The position numbers and the translations under genes are program-made. From Janthinobacterium agaricidamnosum (GTDB lineage: Bacteria; Pseudomonadota; Gammaproteobacteria; Burkholderiales; Burkholderiaceae_D), in assembly GCF_003667705.1 (NCBI RefSeq), contig NZ_CP033019.1:744001-808000 (forward strand): a stretch of 64,000 bases of DNA. The letters run 5' to 3'. The notes below the pieces were generated by a model. The model saw only the letters and a list, made by a program, of their open reading frames with translations, ran no database searches and had not been told where the DNA came from. Below, piece by piece: positions 11,101 through 19,359 of this stretch (position 1 is the stretch's first letter; every line of letters starts with the position of its first letter).

Positions 11101-12359
11101 ACGTCAACATGAAAACCCTGGACGTGGACAGCTGGATCGCCGTCGGCAGCGAGATCGCCGGCAGCGCCCCGGCGTCCGGCGACAGCGGCGCCGCCGACGA
11201 TGCGCCCGATATCGCGCAATATGTGGTGCCGGACATGATGGCGGCCCGTGCCAGCGAACTGATGCTGGGCGAGCGCAAGCTGGAAAACGTCGTGGTCGGC
11301 GCCACGCATCAAAAGGATGTGTGGCAAGCCAATATCGACGCAAAACAAGTGTCGGGCTATGTGACGTGGCTGGAAACGCCGTCCGGCCTGGGCAAGATGA
11401 CGGCGCGCCTGTCGTCGCTGATCATTCCGGAGTCGGCCGCCAACGACGTCAAGAATTTGCTGGAAGGAAAGAGTGGCGCCCAGTCGATCCCCTCGCTCGA
11501 TATCGTTGCCGAGCAATTTGAACTGTTCAACAAGAAGATCGGCCGGCTGGAGTTGCAGGCCTATAACACGATGGCGGCGGGCGGGCGCGAGTGGCGCGTG
11601 GGTAAGCTGCAACTGTCGAACGCCGATGGCGCGCTGAGCGGCAGTGGAAAATGGGTCATCAAGGACGGACAAAGCACGACCAGCCTGCGTTTCGGCCTCG
11701 ATATCGTCGATGCGGGCAAGCTGCTCGACCGCTTCGGCTTTGCCGACACGGTGCGCCGCGGCAAGGGCCGTCTGAGCGGCGATATCGCCTGGAATGGCTT
11801 GCCGTATTCGCTAGACATTCCCACCTTGTCGGGACAGATCGAGATGAAGGTGGAATCGGGCCAGTTCCTCAAACAGGACCCGGGCGCGGCCAAGCTGCTG
11901 GGCGTACTCAGCCTGCAAGCCTTGCCCCGCCTGCTGAAACTCGATTTCCACGACGTGTTTTCCGAAGGCCTGGCCTTCGACGGCATCACGGCCAACGCCA
12001 GCATCAAGCGCGGCGTAGTGACCACCGATAACCTCAAGATGCATGGCGTGGCGGCCACCGTGCTGATGGATGGCACGGCCGATATCGCCAATGAAACGAC
12101 GAATTTGCACGTGGTGGTGATCCCCGAATTTAACCTGGGAACGGGACCGCTCGTGTACGCGCTGGCCGTCAATCCCGTCATCGGCCTGGGCAGTTTCCTG
12201 GCGCAATTGTTCCTGCGCGCGCCCGTGATGAAGGCACTTACCTACCATATGCAGATCGCCGGCCCGTGGAAATCGCCCGTCGTGACCAAGCTCGATGGTG
12301 GTAAATTGGAACCTGTCGCCATGCCCGCAGCGGCGGTGAACGATGCCGTGGCGAAATAA
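8160..12359 (+). CDS. yhdP: YhdP family AsmA-like protein
   Basis: This very large protein (1399 residues from the ATG at 8160) has one membrane helix near residues 35-60 and then a long periplasmic beta-rich body with the DUF3971 and AsmA-type C-terminal pattern of the YhdP/TIGR02099 family. Family members span the envelope and help carry phospholipid to the outer membrane together with TamB and YdbH. The start is uncertain: the frame is open from 8088, the ATG at 8160 has no clear ribosome binding site, and a GTG at 8184 is also possible. It is followed directly by the nitrilase-family gene and tldD, a conserved neighbourhood for yhdP. Confidence 0.9.
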   Translation: MQKPPEASVTEHVPLALRWQRLRAAYRLANLATHHVLGFTIKLVLLAYFAFAVLFLFLRYAILPNIDYYKGDIERAASRALGNPVSIARIYASWHGVRPNLFFGDVTLRDQAGRQALSLPSISATVSWWSVLGSVRFTTLEITRPDLDVRRSKDGKLYVAGVLIDSTQGSDGKGADWLLSQHDIIIRDGKVRWTDEARGTPELALSQVNLLLRNRWRSHRLGLQATPPASLAAPIDVRAHFTHPPFSTRISDVSMWKGELYADLKNADLAAWRRYLDYPFELSQGKGALRAWLSLDHARLAGFTADVGLTEVQAQLGEHIAPLDLLSVSGRISAKEELSAQVPDGKPTFGVNGHQVELTNFAVETRDGLSLPPTTLSERFIAATKRKPARTEITAKSLDLQTLAALADKLPLGEQQRQRLDALAPRGRLQDFSAQWEGEMATPASYRLRGKLIDLGLNAQPARLAVAKTATSPAQAAAPAIPGFDKLSGSIDANDKGGTIAIDAQDLVLQLPTYLSEPALPFEQFAMQARWTFEAANMLRVELDKLDFNQQGLRVALQGTHRMPLDGKNLGQVDLTGTIDNFQINTIGRYLPLQTPEHLRHWLTGALEGGMAHDVSLRLRGELEHFPFKADTPAQRNAAQRNRGDFRVAGKIENGKLNYAPGEFAESGPLAGKAPLWPQAEKIKGSFVFERARMEIRGDTATTGGVALTNVKAVIPDLTVFDTLLDIEGNAAGPMQEFLKYVTASPVLGWIEHFTDETTATGNARLALKLHLPIERMLESTVQGSLQLAGNDVVLFHDMPPVLGTQGKIEFNEKGVNLNGLNGSLLGGPLAISGGTQADSSIQVKIAGNMTIDGLRKTYPAPVLQRLAKHLNGGARYNGLITARDHQVVVNVESPLTGLGLDFPAPLKKPAGDSLPVKFTLTGNAANGAGLRTDDIRIALGSGIAARYQRQKQGKDAWRLVRGGIGVNVPAPEPDSGMMLNVNMKTLDVDSWIAVGSEIAGSAPASGDSGAADDAPDIAQYVVPDMMAARASELMLGERKLENVVVGATHQKDVWQANIDAKQVSGYVTWLETPSGLGKMTARLSSLIIPESAANDVKNLLEGKSGAQSIPSLDIVAEQFELFNKKIGRLELQAYNTMAAGGREWRVGKLQLSNADGALSGSGKWVIKDGQSTTSLRFGLDIVDAGKLLDRFGFADTVRRGKGRLSGDIAWNGLPYSLDIPTLSGQIEMKVESGQFLKQDPGAAKLLGVLSLQALPRLLKLDFHDVFSEGLAFDGITANASIKRGVVTTDNLKMHGVAATVLMDGTADIANETTNLHVVVIPEFNLGTGPLVYALAVNPVIGLGSFLAQLFLRAPVMKALTYHMQIAGPWKSPVVTKLDGGKLEPVAMPAAAVNDAVAK

Positions 12360-12395
12360 GTGCCATTCGGCAAGGTCGAATGTACAAGAGGTGAA

Positions 12396-13196
12396 ATGAT
12401 GCATACAGTTGCAGCAGTACAAATGATTTCCTCGCCTTCCGTGGAAGACAACCTGGCCACGGCGCGGCGCCTGGTGGCGCAGGCCGCCGCCGGTGGCGCG
12501 CAGCTGGTGGTGCTGCCCGAATACTGGGCCATCATGGGCAAGCAGGAAACGGATAAGCTGGCCCACGCGGAACAGCCTGGCAGCGGCCCCATCCAGGATG
12601 GCATGGCGCAGATGGCGCGCCAGCACGGCATCTGGCTGATCGGCGGCACCTTGCCCCTGATTTCCGGCGAGGAGGGCAAGGTCCTGAACACCACGCTGGT
12701 GTACGACCCGCAAGGCGAGCCGGCCGGCCGCTACGACAAGATCCACCTGTTCGGTTTTACGCGCGGCACCGAGTCGTACAATGAATCGCGCACCATCGTG
12801 CCGGGCGCGCAGGTACGCGCTATCGAGACGCCGTTCGGCCGCGTCGGCCTGTCCATCTGCTATGACCTGCGCTTTCCCGAACTGTACCGCGCCATGGGCG
12901 ATTGCGCGCTGATCGTCGTGCCGGCCGCGTTTACCCATACGACGGGCAGCGCCCACTGGGAAGTGCTGCTGCGCGCGCGCGCCATCGAAAACCAGTGCTA
13001 TGTGCTGGCCTCGGCGCAGGGTGGCCTGCATCCGAACGGCCGCCGCACCTGGGGCCACAGCATGCTGATCGACCCGTGGGGCGAAGTGATCGCCGTGCTG
13101 CCGGAAGGCGAGGGCGTGGTCAGCGGCGAGATCGACCTGGTGTTTTTGGCCGGCGTGCGCGAGTCCCTGCCCGCGCTAACCCATCGGACGATGTAA
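12396..13196 (+). CDS. Carbon-nitrogen hydrolase family amidase (Nit-like)
   Basis: The protein has the complete nitrilase-superfamily triad: Glu42 in VVLPEYWA, Lys115 in RYDKIHLF and Cys155 in LSICYDLRFPEL. The Nit1/NitFhit-like branch includes omega-amidases and deaminated-glutathione amidases, so a metabolite-repair role is likely; the exact substrate is not visible. The start is at the ATGATG at 12396/12399, preceded by AAGAGGTG. A GTG-started extension back to 12360 begins directly after the yhdP stop and is unlikely. It lies 36 bases after yhdP and 24 bases before tldD, so the three are probably one operon. Confidence 0.9.
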   Translation: MMHTVAAVQMISSPSVEDNLATARRLVAQAAAGGAQLVVLPEYWAIMGKQETDKLAHAEQPGSGPIQDGMAQMARQHGIWLIGGTLPLISGEEGKVLNTTLVYDPQGEPAGRYDKIHLFGFTRGTESYNESRTIVPGAQVRAIETPFGRVGLSICYDLRFPELYRAMGDCALIVVPAAFTHTTGSAHWEVLLRARAIENQCYVLASAQGGLHPNGRRTWGHSMLIDPWGEVIAVLPEGEGVVSGEIDLVFLAGVRESLPALTHRTM

Positions 13197-13220
13197 ATTG
13201 AATGTTGAGAAAAGATAGCC

Positions 13221-14681
13221 ATGATTCCATTTGAACCCAATCTGTCCAGCCTGGCCGTGGCGCGCGATATCCTGCTCACGCCGTTCGGCCTGGACGAAGA
13301 CAAGCTGCTCAAAGCCCTGGGCACGATGTTTACGCACAAGGTCGACTATGCCGACCTGTATTTCCAGTCGACCAAGAGCGAAGGCTGGAGCCTGGAAGAG
13401 GGCATCGTCAAGACGGGCAGCTTTTCCATCGACCAGGGCGTGGGCGTACGCGCCGTGTCCGGCGACAAGACGGCGTTTGCGTACTCCGATGACATTTCCG
13501 AGCGGGCCCTGCTGGAAGCGGCAGCGGCCACGCGCACGATTGCGCGCGCGGGCGCCGGCAGAATCAAGATCGCGGGCCGGATGCAGCCGCAGGGCGGACG
13601 CTCGCTGTACCTGCCCAACGATCCGCTCGCCTCGCTCGATGCCACGGCCAAGGTGCAACTGCTCGAGCGCGTGGAAAAGATGGCGCGGGCGAAAGACCCC
13701 AGAGTCGTGCAGGTGATGGCGGGCCTGGCCGGCGAGTACGACGTGGTGCTGGTGCTGCGCAGCGACGGCGTGCTGGCGGCCGACATCCGCCCGCTGGTGC
13801 GCGTGTCGCTGACCGTGATCGCGGAACAGAACGGCCGCCGCGAAACGGGCTCGGCCGGCGGCGGCGGGCGTTTCAGCTACGACTATTTCAGCGATGCCGT
13901 GCTGGAGCAATATGCCAGCGATGCCGTCAATTCGGCGCTGGTGAACCTGGAAGCGCGCCCCGCGCCCGCCGGGCCCATGACCATCGTGCTGGGACCGGGC
14001 TGGCCCGGCATCTTGCTGCACGAAGCGATCGGCCACGGCCTGGAAGGCGATTTCAACCGCAAGGGTTCGTCCGCGTTTTCCGGCCGCATCGGCGAGCGCG
14101 TGGCGGCCAAGGGCGTCACCGTGGTCGATGACGGCACCCTGGCCGGCCGGCGCGGTTCGCTCAATATCGACGACGAGGGCAATCCCACGCAGTGCACGAC
14201 CCTGATCGAAGACGGCATCCTGAAGGGTTACATCCAGGACACGATGAACGCGCGCCTGATGAAGATGCCCGTGACGGGCAACGCGCGCCGCGAATCGTTC
14301 GCCCACCTGCCCATGCCGCGCATGACGAATACGTATATGCTGGGTGGCGACAAGGACCCGGGCGAGATCCTCGCTTCCGTGAAAAACGGCTTGTATGCCG
14401 TCAACTTTGGCGGCGGCCAGGTCGACATCACGAATGGCAAGTTCGTCTTCTCGGCCAGCGAAGCGTACATGATCGAAAACGGCAAGCTCAGCTATCCGGT
14501 GAAGGGCGCCACCCTGATCGGCAACGGCCCGGACGTGCTCAACCGCGTCTCCATGATCGGCAACGACATGCGCCTCGACTCGGGCGTGGGCGTGTGCGGC
14601 AAGGAAGGGCAAAGCGTGCCCGTGGGCGTGGGGCAGCCAACCTTGCGCCTCGACGGCATCACGGTCGGCGGCACGGCCTGA
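13221..14681 (+). CDS. tldD: Metalloprotease TldD
   Basis: The 486-residue protein is the TldD subunit of the TldD/TldE (PmbA) zinc protease, which trims unfolded peptides and matures microcin-type peptides in species that make them. The zinc-binding HExxxH motif is at residues 267-272 (HEAIGH), followed by the conserved GLEGDFNRKG. Later family motifs include NARRESFAHLPMPRMTN and the glycine-rich C-terminal VGVGQPTLRLDGITVGG. Length and motifs are full. It is the last gene of the yhdP-nit-tldD run. The partner tldE/pmbA is not in the window. Confidence 0.95.
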   Translation: MIPFEPNLSSLAVARDILLTPFGLDEDKLLKALGTMFTHKVDYADLYFQSTKSEGWSLEEGIVKTGSFSIDQGVGVRAVSGDKTAFAYSDDISERALLEAAAATRTIARAGAGRIKIAGRMQPQGGRSLYLPNDPLASLDATAKVQLLERVEKMARAKDPRVVQVMAGLAGEYDVVLVLRSDGVLAADIRPLVRVSLTVIAEQNGRRETGSAGGGGRFSYDYFSDAVLEQYASDAVNSALVNLEARPAPAGPMTIVLGPGWPGILLHEAIGHGLEGDFNRKGSSAFSGRIGERVAAKGVTVVDDGTLAGRRGSLNIDDEGNPTQCTTLIEDGILKGYIQDTMNARLMKMPVTGNARRESFAHLPMPRMTNTYMLGGDKDPGEILASVKNGLYAVNFGGGQVDITNGKFVFSASEAYMIENGKLSYPVKGATLIGNGPDVLNRVSMIGNDMRLDSGVGVCGKEGQSVPVGVGQPTLRLDGITVGGTA

Positions 14682-14709
14682 TTTTTCTGAACACGGGGCG
14701 GCCAACATG

Positions 14710-14868
14710 GTTGTCGGATTACGCCCTCCGGGCTAATCCGGCCTACTTTCTCTGACATGGCACTCGCGTAGATCGGGTTAGCGCAAGGCGCGTAACCCGA
14801 CACCATTGCCGGCCGCGTCCACACGGTTGTCGGATTACGCGTGGCTGCGCCCCGCTAATCCGGCCTAC
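14710..14868. repeat. Three GTAG-type palindromic repeats (REP/BIME-like)
   Basis: Three related imperfect palindromes are packed between tldD and the next receptor gene, at 14710-14746, 14768-14804 and 14826-14868. The outer two read TTGTCGGATTACGC ... GCTAATCCGGCCTAC. The middle one is inverted: GTAG at 14768, then ATCGGGTTAGCG ... CGTAACCCGAC. On the appropriate strand each copy begins with GTAG, the head tetranucleotide of REP elements linked to RAYT transposases. The alternating orientation is that of a BIME. They lie between two convergent genes and may serve as a transcription end. Confidence 0.7.
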
Positions 14869-14880
14869 GCTCCCGATTTT

Positions 14881-17721
14881 TCAGAACTTGTATTTCACCC
14901 CCGCACTGATGAAGCGTCCCGCCGCGCCCGCGTAGTCGAGCGGGTTGTAGCCCGTGGCGCCATAGGTCAGCGGGTCGAGCGGGGCGATCTTGTCGAACAG
15001 GTTTTGTATCGTCGCAAACACTTCCAGCTTGGGCGTGGCCAGCCAGCGGGCTGTCAGGTCTACCGTGGTGAACGAGGCGATGCGGCAGCCGCGCGGCGCG
15101 TCCGTGCCATCGGCGAAATGCGTGGCGCAGCCGTCCGGATCATTCTTGAACAGCACGTTGTCGAGCGGCGCGCGGTAGTTGACGTTGGCCGTGACCCGCC
15201 AGTTCTGGCGTTCCCAGGTGGCGCCCAGGTTGATGCGGTCGTCCGGCGTGCCCATGCAGTTGGACACATCGCAATTGCCATGCGTACCGGCAAAATCGCG
15301 CTGCGTGCCATCCTGTTCCGTGCGCAGCCATTTGTACAGATGCGTCCACTTCAAATCGAAGGTCAGGCTGCCGTAGCCGTTGTCCAGGTTGAAGCGCTGG
15401 CGGGCGTCGATATCGATGCCGCGCACCGTTGTCTGCGCCGAATTCACATAGTTGGCCAGCACGGCCGTGATGGCGCCCGGATCGCCGGGAATACCGGTGG
15501 CCGTGGACGGGTCGCGCGCCACATGGCCTTCCGCGATGGCCGCATCCGTTTGCTCCTGGTTGATTTCATTCTTGCGGCGGATTTGCCACAGGTCCACGGA
15601 AATGCTGCTGCGCGGCAGCGGGTCCCACACGGCGCCCACGGAATAGCTGCGCGAACGTTCGGGCGACAGGTTCGGATTGGGCGAGGTGATGACGGCGATC
15701 GGCGCCGGATCGCAGGCCACTTCCACGCCCAGCGCGCAGCGCAGCGGATCGCTGGCGGTGGAGAACGCGGCCAGGCCGCCGACGCCGTTTTCCGCCGCGC
15801 TTGGAGCGCGGAAGCCCTTGGCAAAGGTGCCGCGCAGGGCCAGTTCGCGTATGGGCGTCCATTTCACGCCCACTTTCGGCGTGTAGGAATTGCCCACGTC
15901 GGTAAAATGGTCGGCGCGCAGGGCGCCCGACAGTTCCACGGTTTTCAGCACGGGCGCCAGCACTTCGGCATAGATGGCCGAGGCGTTGCGGCTGCCCTTG
16001 TAGGCGGAATAGCCGAGGCCAATGATATTGCCCCGTTCCGTGCCCGTGGTGGGTTTGAGTTCCGTCGCTTCGTGACGGAATTCCGCGCCCACGGCCACAC
16101 CGAGGCCGCCGCCGTCGAGCTTGGCCACCTCGCGGCTGGCCTTGAAGTCGATCTGTGCGATATGCGTCTTGGCGTCGTTCGAGATGCGCGGCGACAGGGC
16201 CGCGTACAGCGCGGGCGAATTGAGGCCCGCGTTTTCCGCGATGCGCCACAGGCTGCCCGCCGGCAAAGCCGCATACGCCGGGTTCAGGCTGGCCGCCGCC
16301 ACATTGGCGGCTGTCGGGTTGAGCAGGGCGAAGGCGACGTCGCGCTGCAGATAGCCGTTCAAGTCGTTCGAGACCTTGTTCTGCGAGTACAGCAAGGCGC
16401 TGTCGATATCCCAGCCCGCCACGCTACCCTTGATGCCGGCCACGAAGCGAGTGAAGGTGGAGTCGACTTCCGACAGGCGCGGCCCTACGTCGGCCGCCAG
16501 GTAGCGCAGCCGCGCCGCCGTGCCGAAATACGGGTTGTCCGGGTGCGCAGCACCGAGCGACACGCCGGCATTGCTGACGGGGCCGCCCGGATAGCCGACC
16601 GAACCGCTGACCGTCGAAGGCGTGGTGGCCGAGTTCGATTCGCTGTGATACACGTTCAATTCGGCATACGTTTGCAAGGCAGGCGTCAGTTGCCAGGCGG
16701 CGCGGCCGAAGAAATTGATGTTCTTTTGCTTGGGCTGGATCTGGCCGTATTGCTGCGCGGCATCGGTCAGGCAGCCGCCGCCCGGGTCGCCCTGCGGATG
16801 TGTGGTGAAGTTGCCGCAGGCGGCGCCGGGGAAGGTGCGCGTAAAGCCCACGCCGGCCAGGTTGCCGCGGTTGTAGTAGTCGAGCGTGTCGGGATTGCGC
16901 ACATTGCCGTTGACGGCGCTGCCGGCCGCGTTGTTGGTGGTGATGGCGCCCGCGCCGCTGAGCGACTCCTGCGCGCTGAAGCCCTGGTCGCGCAAGTCGC
17001 TGCGGCCGACGGCGCCCCGTCCGGCCCGGTCGCGGTTCCAGATGGCGGCCTTTTCGCTGTACTCGAGGTTCAGCAGCACGTTGTAGCGGTCGCTGTCGAT
17101 GTCGCCGAAGCCGTGCGTGATGGCGGCGCGCGCATCGCGCCCGTCCCACTCTTTCGTTTTGCCGTAATTGCCCTTGATGGCCGTGCCCTGGTAGTCGCGC
17201 CGCAGGATCACGTTGACCACGCCGGCGATGGCGTCCGAACCGTAGATGGCCGAGGCGCCATCCTTGAGGATTTCCACCCGTTCCACCGCTTCCAGGGGAA
17301 TGATGTTCAGGTCGGCAAATACCTTCTGGCCATCGTCGGCCAGGCCATATGGCGCCACGCGGCGCCCGTTCAGCAGCACCAGGGTCGAGGCCGTGCCCAG
17401 GCCCCGCAGCGACACGCCGGAAGCGCCGGCGGCAAAGCCGTTGCCGAAGGTAGTGGGCACGGAGCCCTGGTTGTCGACGGCCAGGGTCTGCAGCAGTTCG
17501 GCCACGCTGGACTTGCCCGATTTTTCAATGTCGGCCGCGTTCAGGGTTTGCACGGCCGACGCCGTTTCCGCTTGCGCGCGGCGGATGTTCGAGCCGGTGA
17601 TTTCCACGCGGGCAATGGGAGCCGCTTCCTGTGCCAGGACGGGCAGGGCGAGCAGGGCGCTTGCCAGAGCCAGGCCCATGCGTGGCGGTGAAAACGGATG
17701 GACAGATTGTTTGTAGATCAT
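14881..17721 (-). CDS. TonB-dependent receptor (copy A)
   Basis: This 946-residue outer-membrane receptor has a signal peptide ending near VLAQ-EAAP, a TonB-box/plug start RVEITGSNIRR, plug motifs SLRGLGTASTLVLLNGRRVAP and ILKDGASAIYGSDAIAGVVN, and a barrel ending in YKF. The substrate is not evident; there is no STN signalling domain. It is a paralogue of the receptor at 25417-28215: both share the FGNGFAAG, FAGTHGNCD and KIAPLDPLTYG segments. GGAG lies 7 bases before the ATG. The 5' untranslated region holds a perfect 6-bp inverted repeat, AAGGTG-N5-CACCTT (17749-17765), of unknown role. Confidence 0.93.
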   Translation of the reverse strand: MIYKQSVHPFSPPRMGLALASALLALPVLAQEAAPIARVEITGSNIRRAQAETASAVQTLNAADIEKSGKSSVAELLQTLAVDNQGSVPTTFGNGFAAGASGVSLRGLGTASTLVLLNGRRVAPYGLADDGQKVFADLNIIPLEAVERVEILKDGASAIYGSDAIAGVVNVILRRDYQGTAIKGNYGKTKEWDGRDARAAITHGFGDIDSDRYNVLLNLEYSEKAAIWNRDRAGRGAVGRSDLRDQGFSAQESLSGAGAITTNNAAGSAVNGNVRNPDTLDYYNRGNLAGVGFTRTFPGAACGNFTTHPQGDPGGGCLTDAAQQYGQIQPKQKNINFFGRAAWQLTPALQTYAELNVYHSESNSATTPSTVSGSVGYPGGPVSNAGVSLGAAHPDNPYFGTAARLRYLAADVGPRLSEVDSTFTRFVAGIKGSVAGWDIDSALLYSQNKVSNDLNGYLQRDVAFALLNPTAANVAAASLNPAYAALPAGSLWRIAENAGLNSPALYAALSPRISNDAKTHIAQIDFKASREVAKLDGGGLGVAVGAEFRHEATELKPTTGTERGNIIGLGYSAYKGSRNASAIYAEVLAPVLKTVELSGALRADHFTDVGNSYTPKVGVKWTPIRELALRGTFAKGFRAPSAAENGVGGLAAFSTASDPLRCALGVEVACDPAPIAVITSPNPNLSPERSRSYSVGAVWDPLPRSSISVDLWQIRRKNEINQEQTDAAIAEGHVARDPSTATGIPGDPGAITAVLANYVNSAQTTVRGIDIDARQRFNLDNGYGSLTFDLKWTHLYKWLRTEQDGTQRDFAGTHGNCDVSNCMGTPDDRINLGATWERQNWRVTANVNYRAPLDNVLFKNDPDGCATHFADGTDAPRGCRIASFTTVDLTARWLATPKLEVFATIQNLFDKIAPLDPLTYGATGYNPLDYAGAAGRFISAGVKYKF

Positions 17722-17978
17722 GCGAGTCTCCGGAAGGTCAGACAGAAAAAGGTGAGGTACACCTTGCAGTCTTGGCCGTGCGGCCTGGCGGGGATTCGAT
17801 CTACATCAGTAGTGCGTCGCTTCCCAAGGTTAAAACGGGCTGGCGTGGCGTGCGCGCCACGGCGGCCCCAGCGTTGTTGTCCAGCCGGTGCGGACCTGCA
17901 GCGCGCAACTTTTTACGCTTTTTGGCGTGTTTTTCAGGGTGAAACGGCAGCGGCATGCGGCTTTGCCGACAAATACGC

Positions 17979-18008
17979 TTGCCAACCCTTGCGATTTAGG
18001 TTTATAGT
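17979..18008 (+). promoter_or_regulatory. Promoter of the aroG leader
   Basis: TTGCCA at 17979-17984 and TATAGT at 18003-18008 are separated by 18 bases, a good sigma-70 match. The expected start of transcription is near 18015, about 20 bases before the leader peptide ATG. Confidence 0.7.
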
Positions 18009-18033
18009 CGATCATCACTTACGGATGACTCGC

Positions 18034-18150
18034 ATGTTCGCTCGCCACTTTTTTACCGCTTATTTTTACTTTAGCAATTCCAACCCCAAAGGCGGTGGAG
18101 TAGCGGTCGGTTCACGTAGCAGCAAAAAACGAGACCCCAGCACATTCTAA
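18034..18150 (+). CDS. Putative Phe/Tyr-rich leader peptide of aroG
   Basis: A 38-codon frame opens with MFARHFFTAYFYF: seven of its first 13 residues are Phe or Tyr. It lies between a good promoter and an intrinsic terminator directly upstream of a DAHP synthase gene. This is the arrangement of leader peptides that sense charged tRNA in pheA- and trp-type attenuators. GGA lies about 8 bases before the ATG at 18034; an in-frame ATG at 18025 is possible but has no binding site. The stop codon directly abuts the terminator stem, which differs from the short E. coli pheL geometry. Confidence 0.65.
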   Translation: MFARHFFTAYFYFSNSNPKGGGVAVGSRSSKKRDPSTF

Positions 18151-18179
18151 AAAACCGCCACTGATGGCGGTTTTTTTTT
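18055..18179 (+). promoter_or_regulatory. Transcription attenuator upstream of aroG
   Basis: The terminator stem is ACCGCCA-CTGA-TGGCGGT (18154-18171), followed by nine T. A competing segment, AAAGGCGGT at 18088-18096, copies the 3' arm and can pair with the 5' arm ACCGCC as an antiterminator. A third segment, ACCGCT at 18055-18060 inside the leader (between the FF and YFYF codons), can pair with GGCGGT (with one wobble) or with AGCGGT at 18102-18107. A ribosome stalled at the Tyr/Phe codons 18061-18072 would mask that third segment and favour readthrough into aroG. The mechanism is inferred from base pairing only. Confidence 0.65.
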
Positions 18180-18219
18180 ACCCAGATGTTTTACCCATCC
18201 TTAAATTTTGGAGAAAATG

Positions 18220-19284
18220 ATGCCCCGCACCGATGATTTGCGAATTCGCGAAATGAAGGAATTGACCCCGCCGTCCCACCTGATCCGCGAATTCGCCTGC
18301 TCGGAGCAAGCCGGACAGACCGCCGCCAGCGCCCGTATCGCCCTGCACCGCATTTTGCATGGCCAGGACGACCGCCTGATGGTGGTGATCGGGCCTTGCT
18401 CCATCCACGACACCAAGGCGGCAATGGAATATGCGCGCCTGCTGGTCAAGGAGCGCGCGCGTTTCGCGGGCGAACTGGAAATCGTCATGCGCGTCTACTT
18501 CGAGAAGCCGCGCACCACGGTGGGCTGGAAGGGCTTGATCAACGACCCGTACATGGACAACAGCTTCCGCATCAACGACGGCTTGCGCATGGCGCGCGAA
18601 TTGTTACGCGATATCAATGAGCTGGGTTTGCCTGCCGGTACCGAGTTCCTCGACGTCATCAGCCCGCAATACATCGCCGACCTGATCAGCTGGGGCGCCA
18701 TCGGCGCGCGCACGACGGAGTCGCAGGTGCACCGCGAGCTGGCGTCGGGATTGTCGTGCCCGGTTGGCTTCAAGAATGGCACGGACGGCAATGTGAAGAT
18801 CGCCGTGGAAGCCATCAAGGCCGCCTCGCAGCCGCACCATTTTCTTTCCGTCACGAAGGGCGGCCACTCGGCCATCGTCTCGACCAACGGCAACGAGGAT
18901 TGCCATATCATCTTGCGCGGCGGAAAAACGCCGAACTATGACGCGGCCAGCGTGGACGAGGCGTGCAAGGCCATCGCCGCGCAAGGGCTGGCGGCGCGCC
19001 TGATGATCGACGCCTCGCATGCGAACAGCTCGAAAAAACCGGAAAACCAGATCCCCGTGTGCGCCGACATCGCCAGCCAGGTGGCGGGCGGCGATGGCCG
19101 CATCGTCGGCGTGATGGTGGAATCGCATCTGGTGGCGGGGCGCCAGGATTTGATACCCGGCAAGGAATTGATCTATGGCCAGTCCGTCACGGACGGCTGC
19201 ATCGACTGGAGCGCCAGCGTGGCCGTGTTGGAAAACCTGGCGGCGGCCGTGAAGCAGCGCCGCTTGCAGGGCGACGCGGACTAA
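18220..19284 (+). CDS. aroG: 3-deoxy-7-phosphoheptulonate (DAHP) synthase, class I
   Basis: This enzyme joins phosphoenolpyruvate and erythrose 4-phosphate in the first step of the shikimate pathway. The 354-residue sequence closely follows E. coli AroG. Examples are DDLRIREMKEL near the start, VVIGPCSIHD, the active-site run RVYFEKPRTTVGWKGLINDP, GAIGARTTESQVHRELASG, PVGFKNGTDG, and the metal-site HANSSK and VMVESHL segments. ATG at 18220 is preferred because GGAG lies 6 bases before it; ATG at 18217 is also possible. Feedback type is not certain, but the Phe/Tyr-rich leader suggests control by those amino acids. Confidence 0.95.
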   Translation: MPRTDDLRIREMKELTPPSHLIREFACSEQAGQTAASARIALHRILHGQDDRLMVVIGPCSIHDTKAAMEYARLLVKERARFAGELEIVMRVYFEKPRTTVGWKGLINDPYMDNSFRINDGLRMARELLRDINELGLPAGTEFLDVISPQYIADLISWGAIGARTTESQVHRELASGLSCPVGFKNGTDGNVKIAVEAIKAASQPHHFLSVTKGGHSAIVSTNGNEDCHIILRGGKTPNYDAASVDEACKAIAAQGLAARLMIDASHANSSKKPENQIPVCADIASQVAGGDGRIVGVMVESHLVAGRQDLIPGKELIYGQSVTDGCIDWSASVAVLENLAAAVKQRRLQGDAD

Positions 19285-19300
19285 CATGGCGCGCAGCATG

Positions 19301-19339
19301 AAAAAAAGCCCGGAAAGCTAAGCTTTCCGGGCTTTTTTA
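19301..19339. terminator. Bidirectional terminator between aroG and the next receptor
   Basis: AAAAAGCCCGGAAAGCT and AGCTTTCCGGGCTTTTTT form a very long stem with A and T runs on both sides. It serves convergent aroG and the minus-strand receptor. Confidence 0.85.
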
Positions 19340-19359
19340 GTTTTCAGCTGACAGGAAGC

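Noticed and set aside
17698..18024. N-terminal extension of the aroG leader frame as a 150-residue protein
   Set aside because: The upstream part lies before the promoter and overlaps the receptor start on the other strand; only the part after 18025 fits a transcript.
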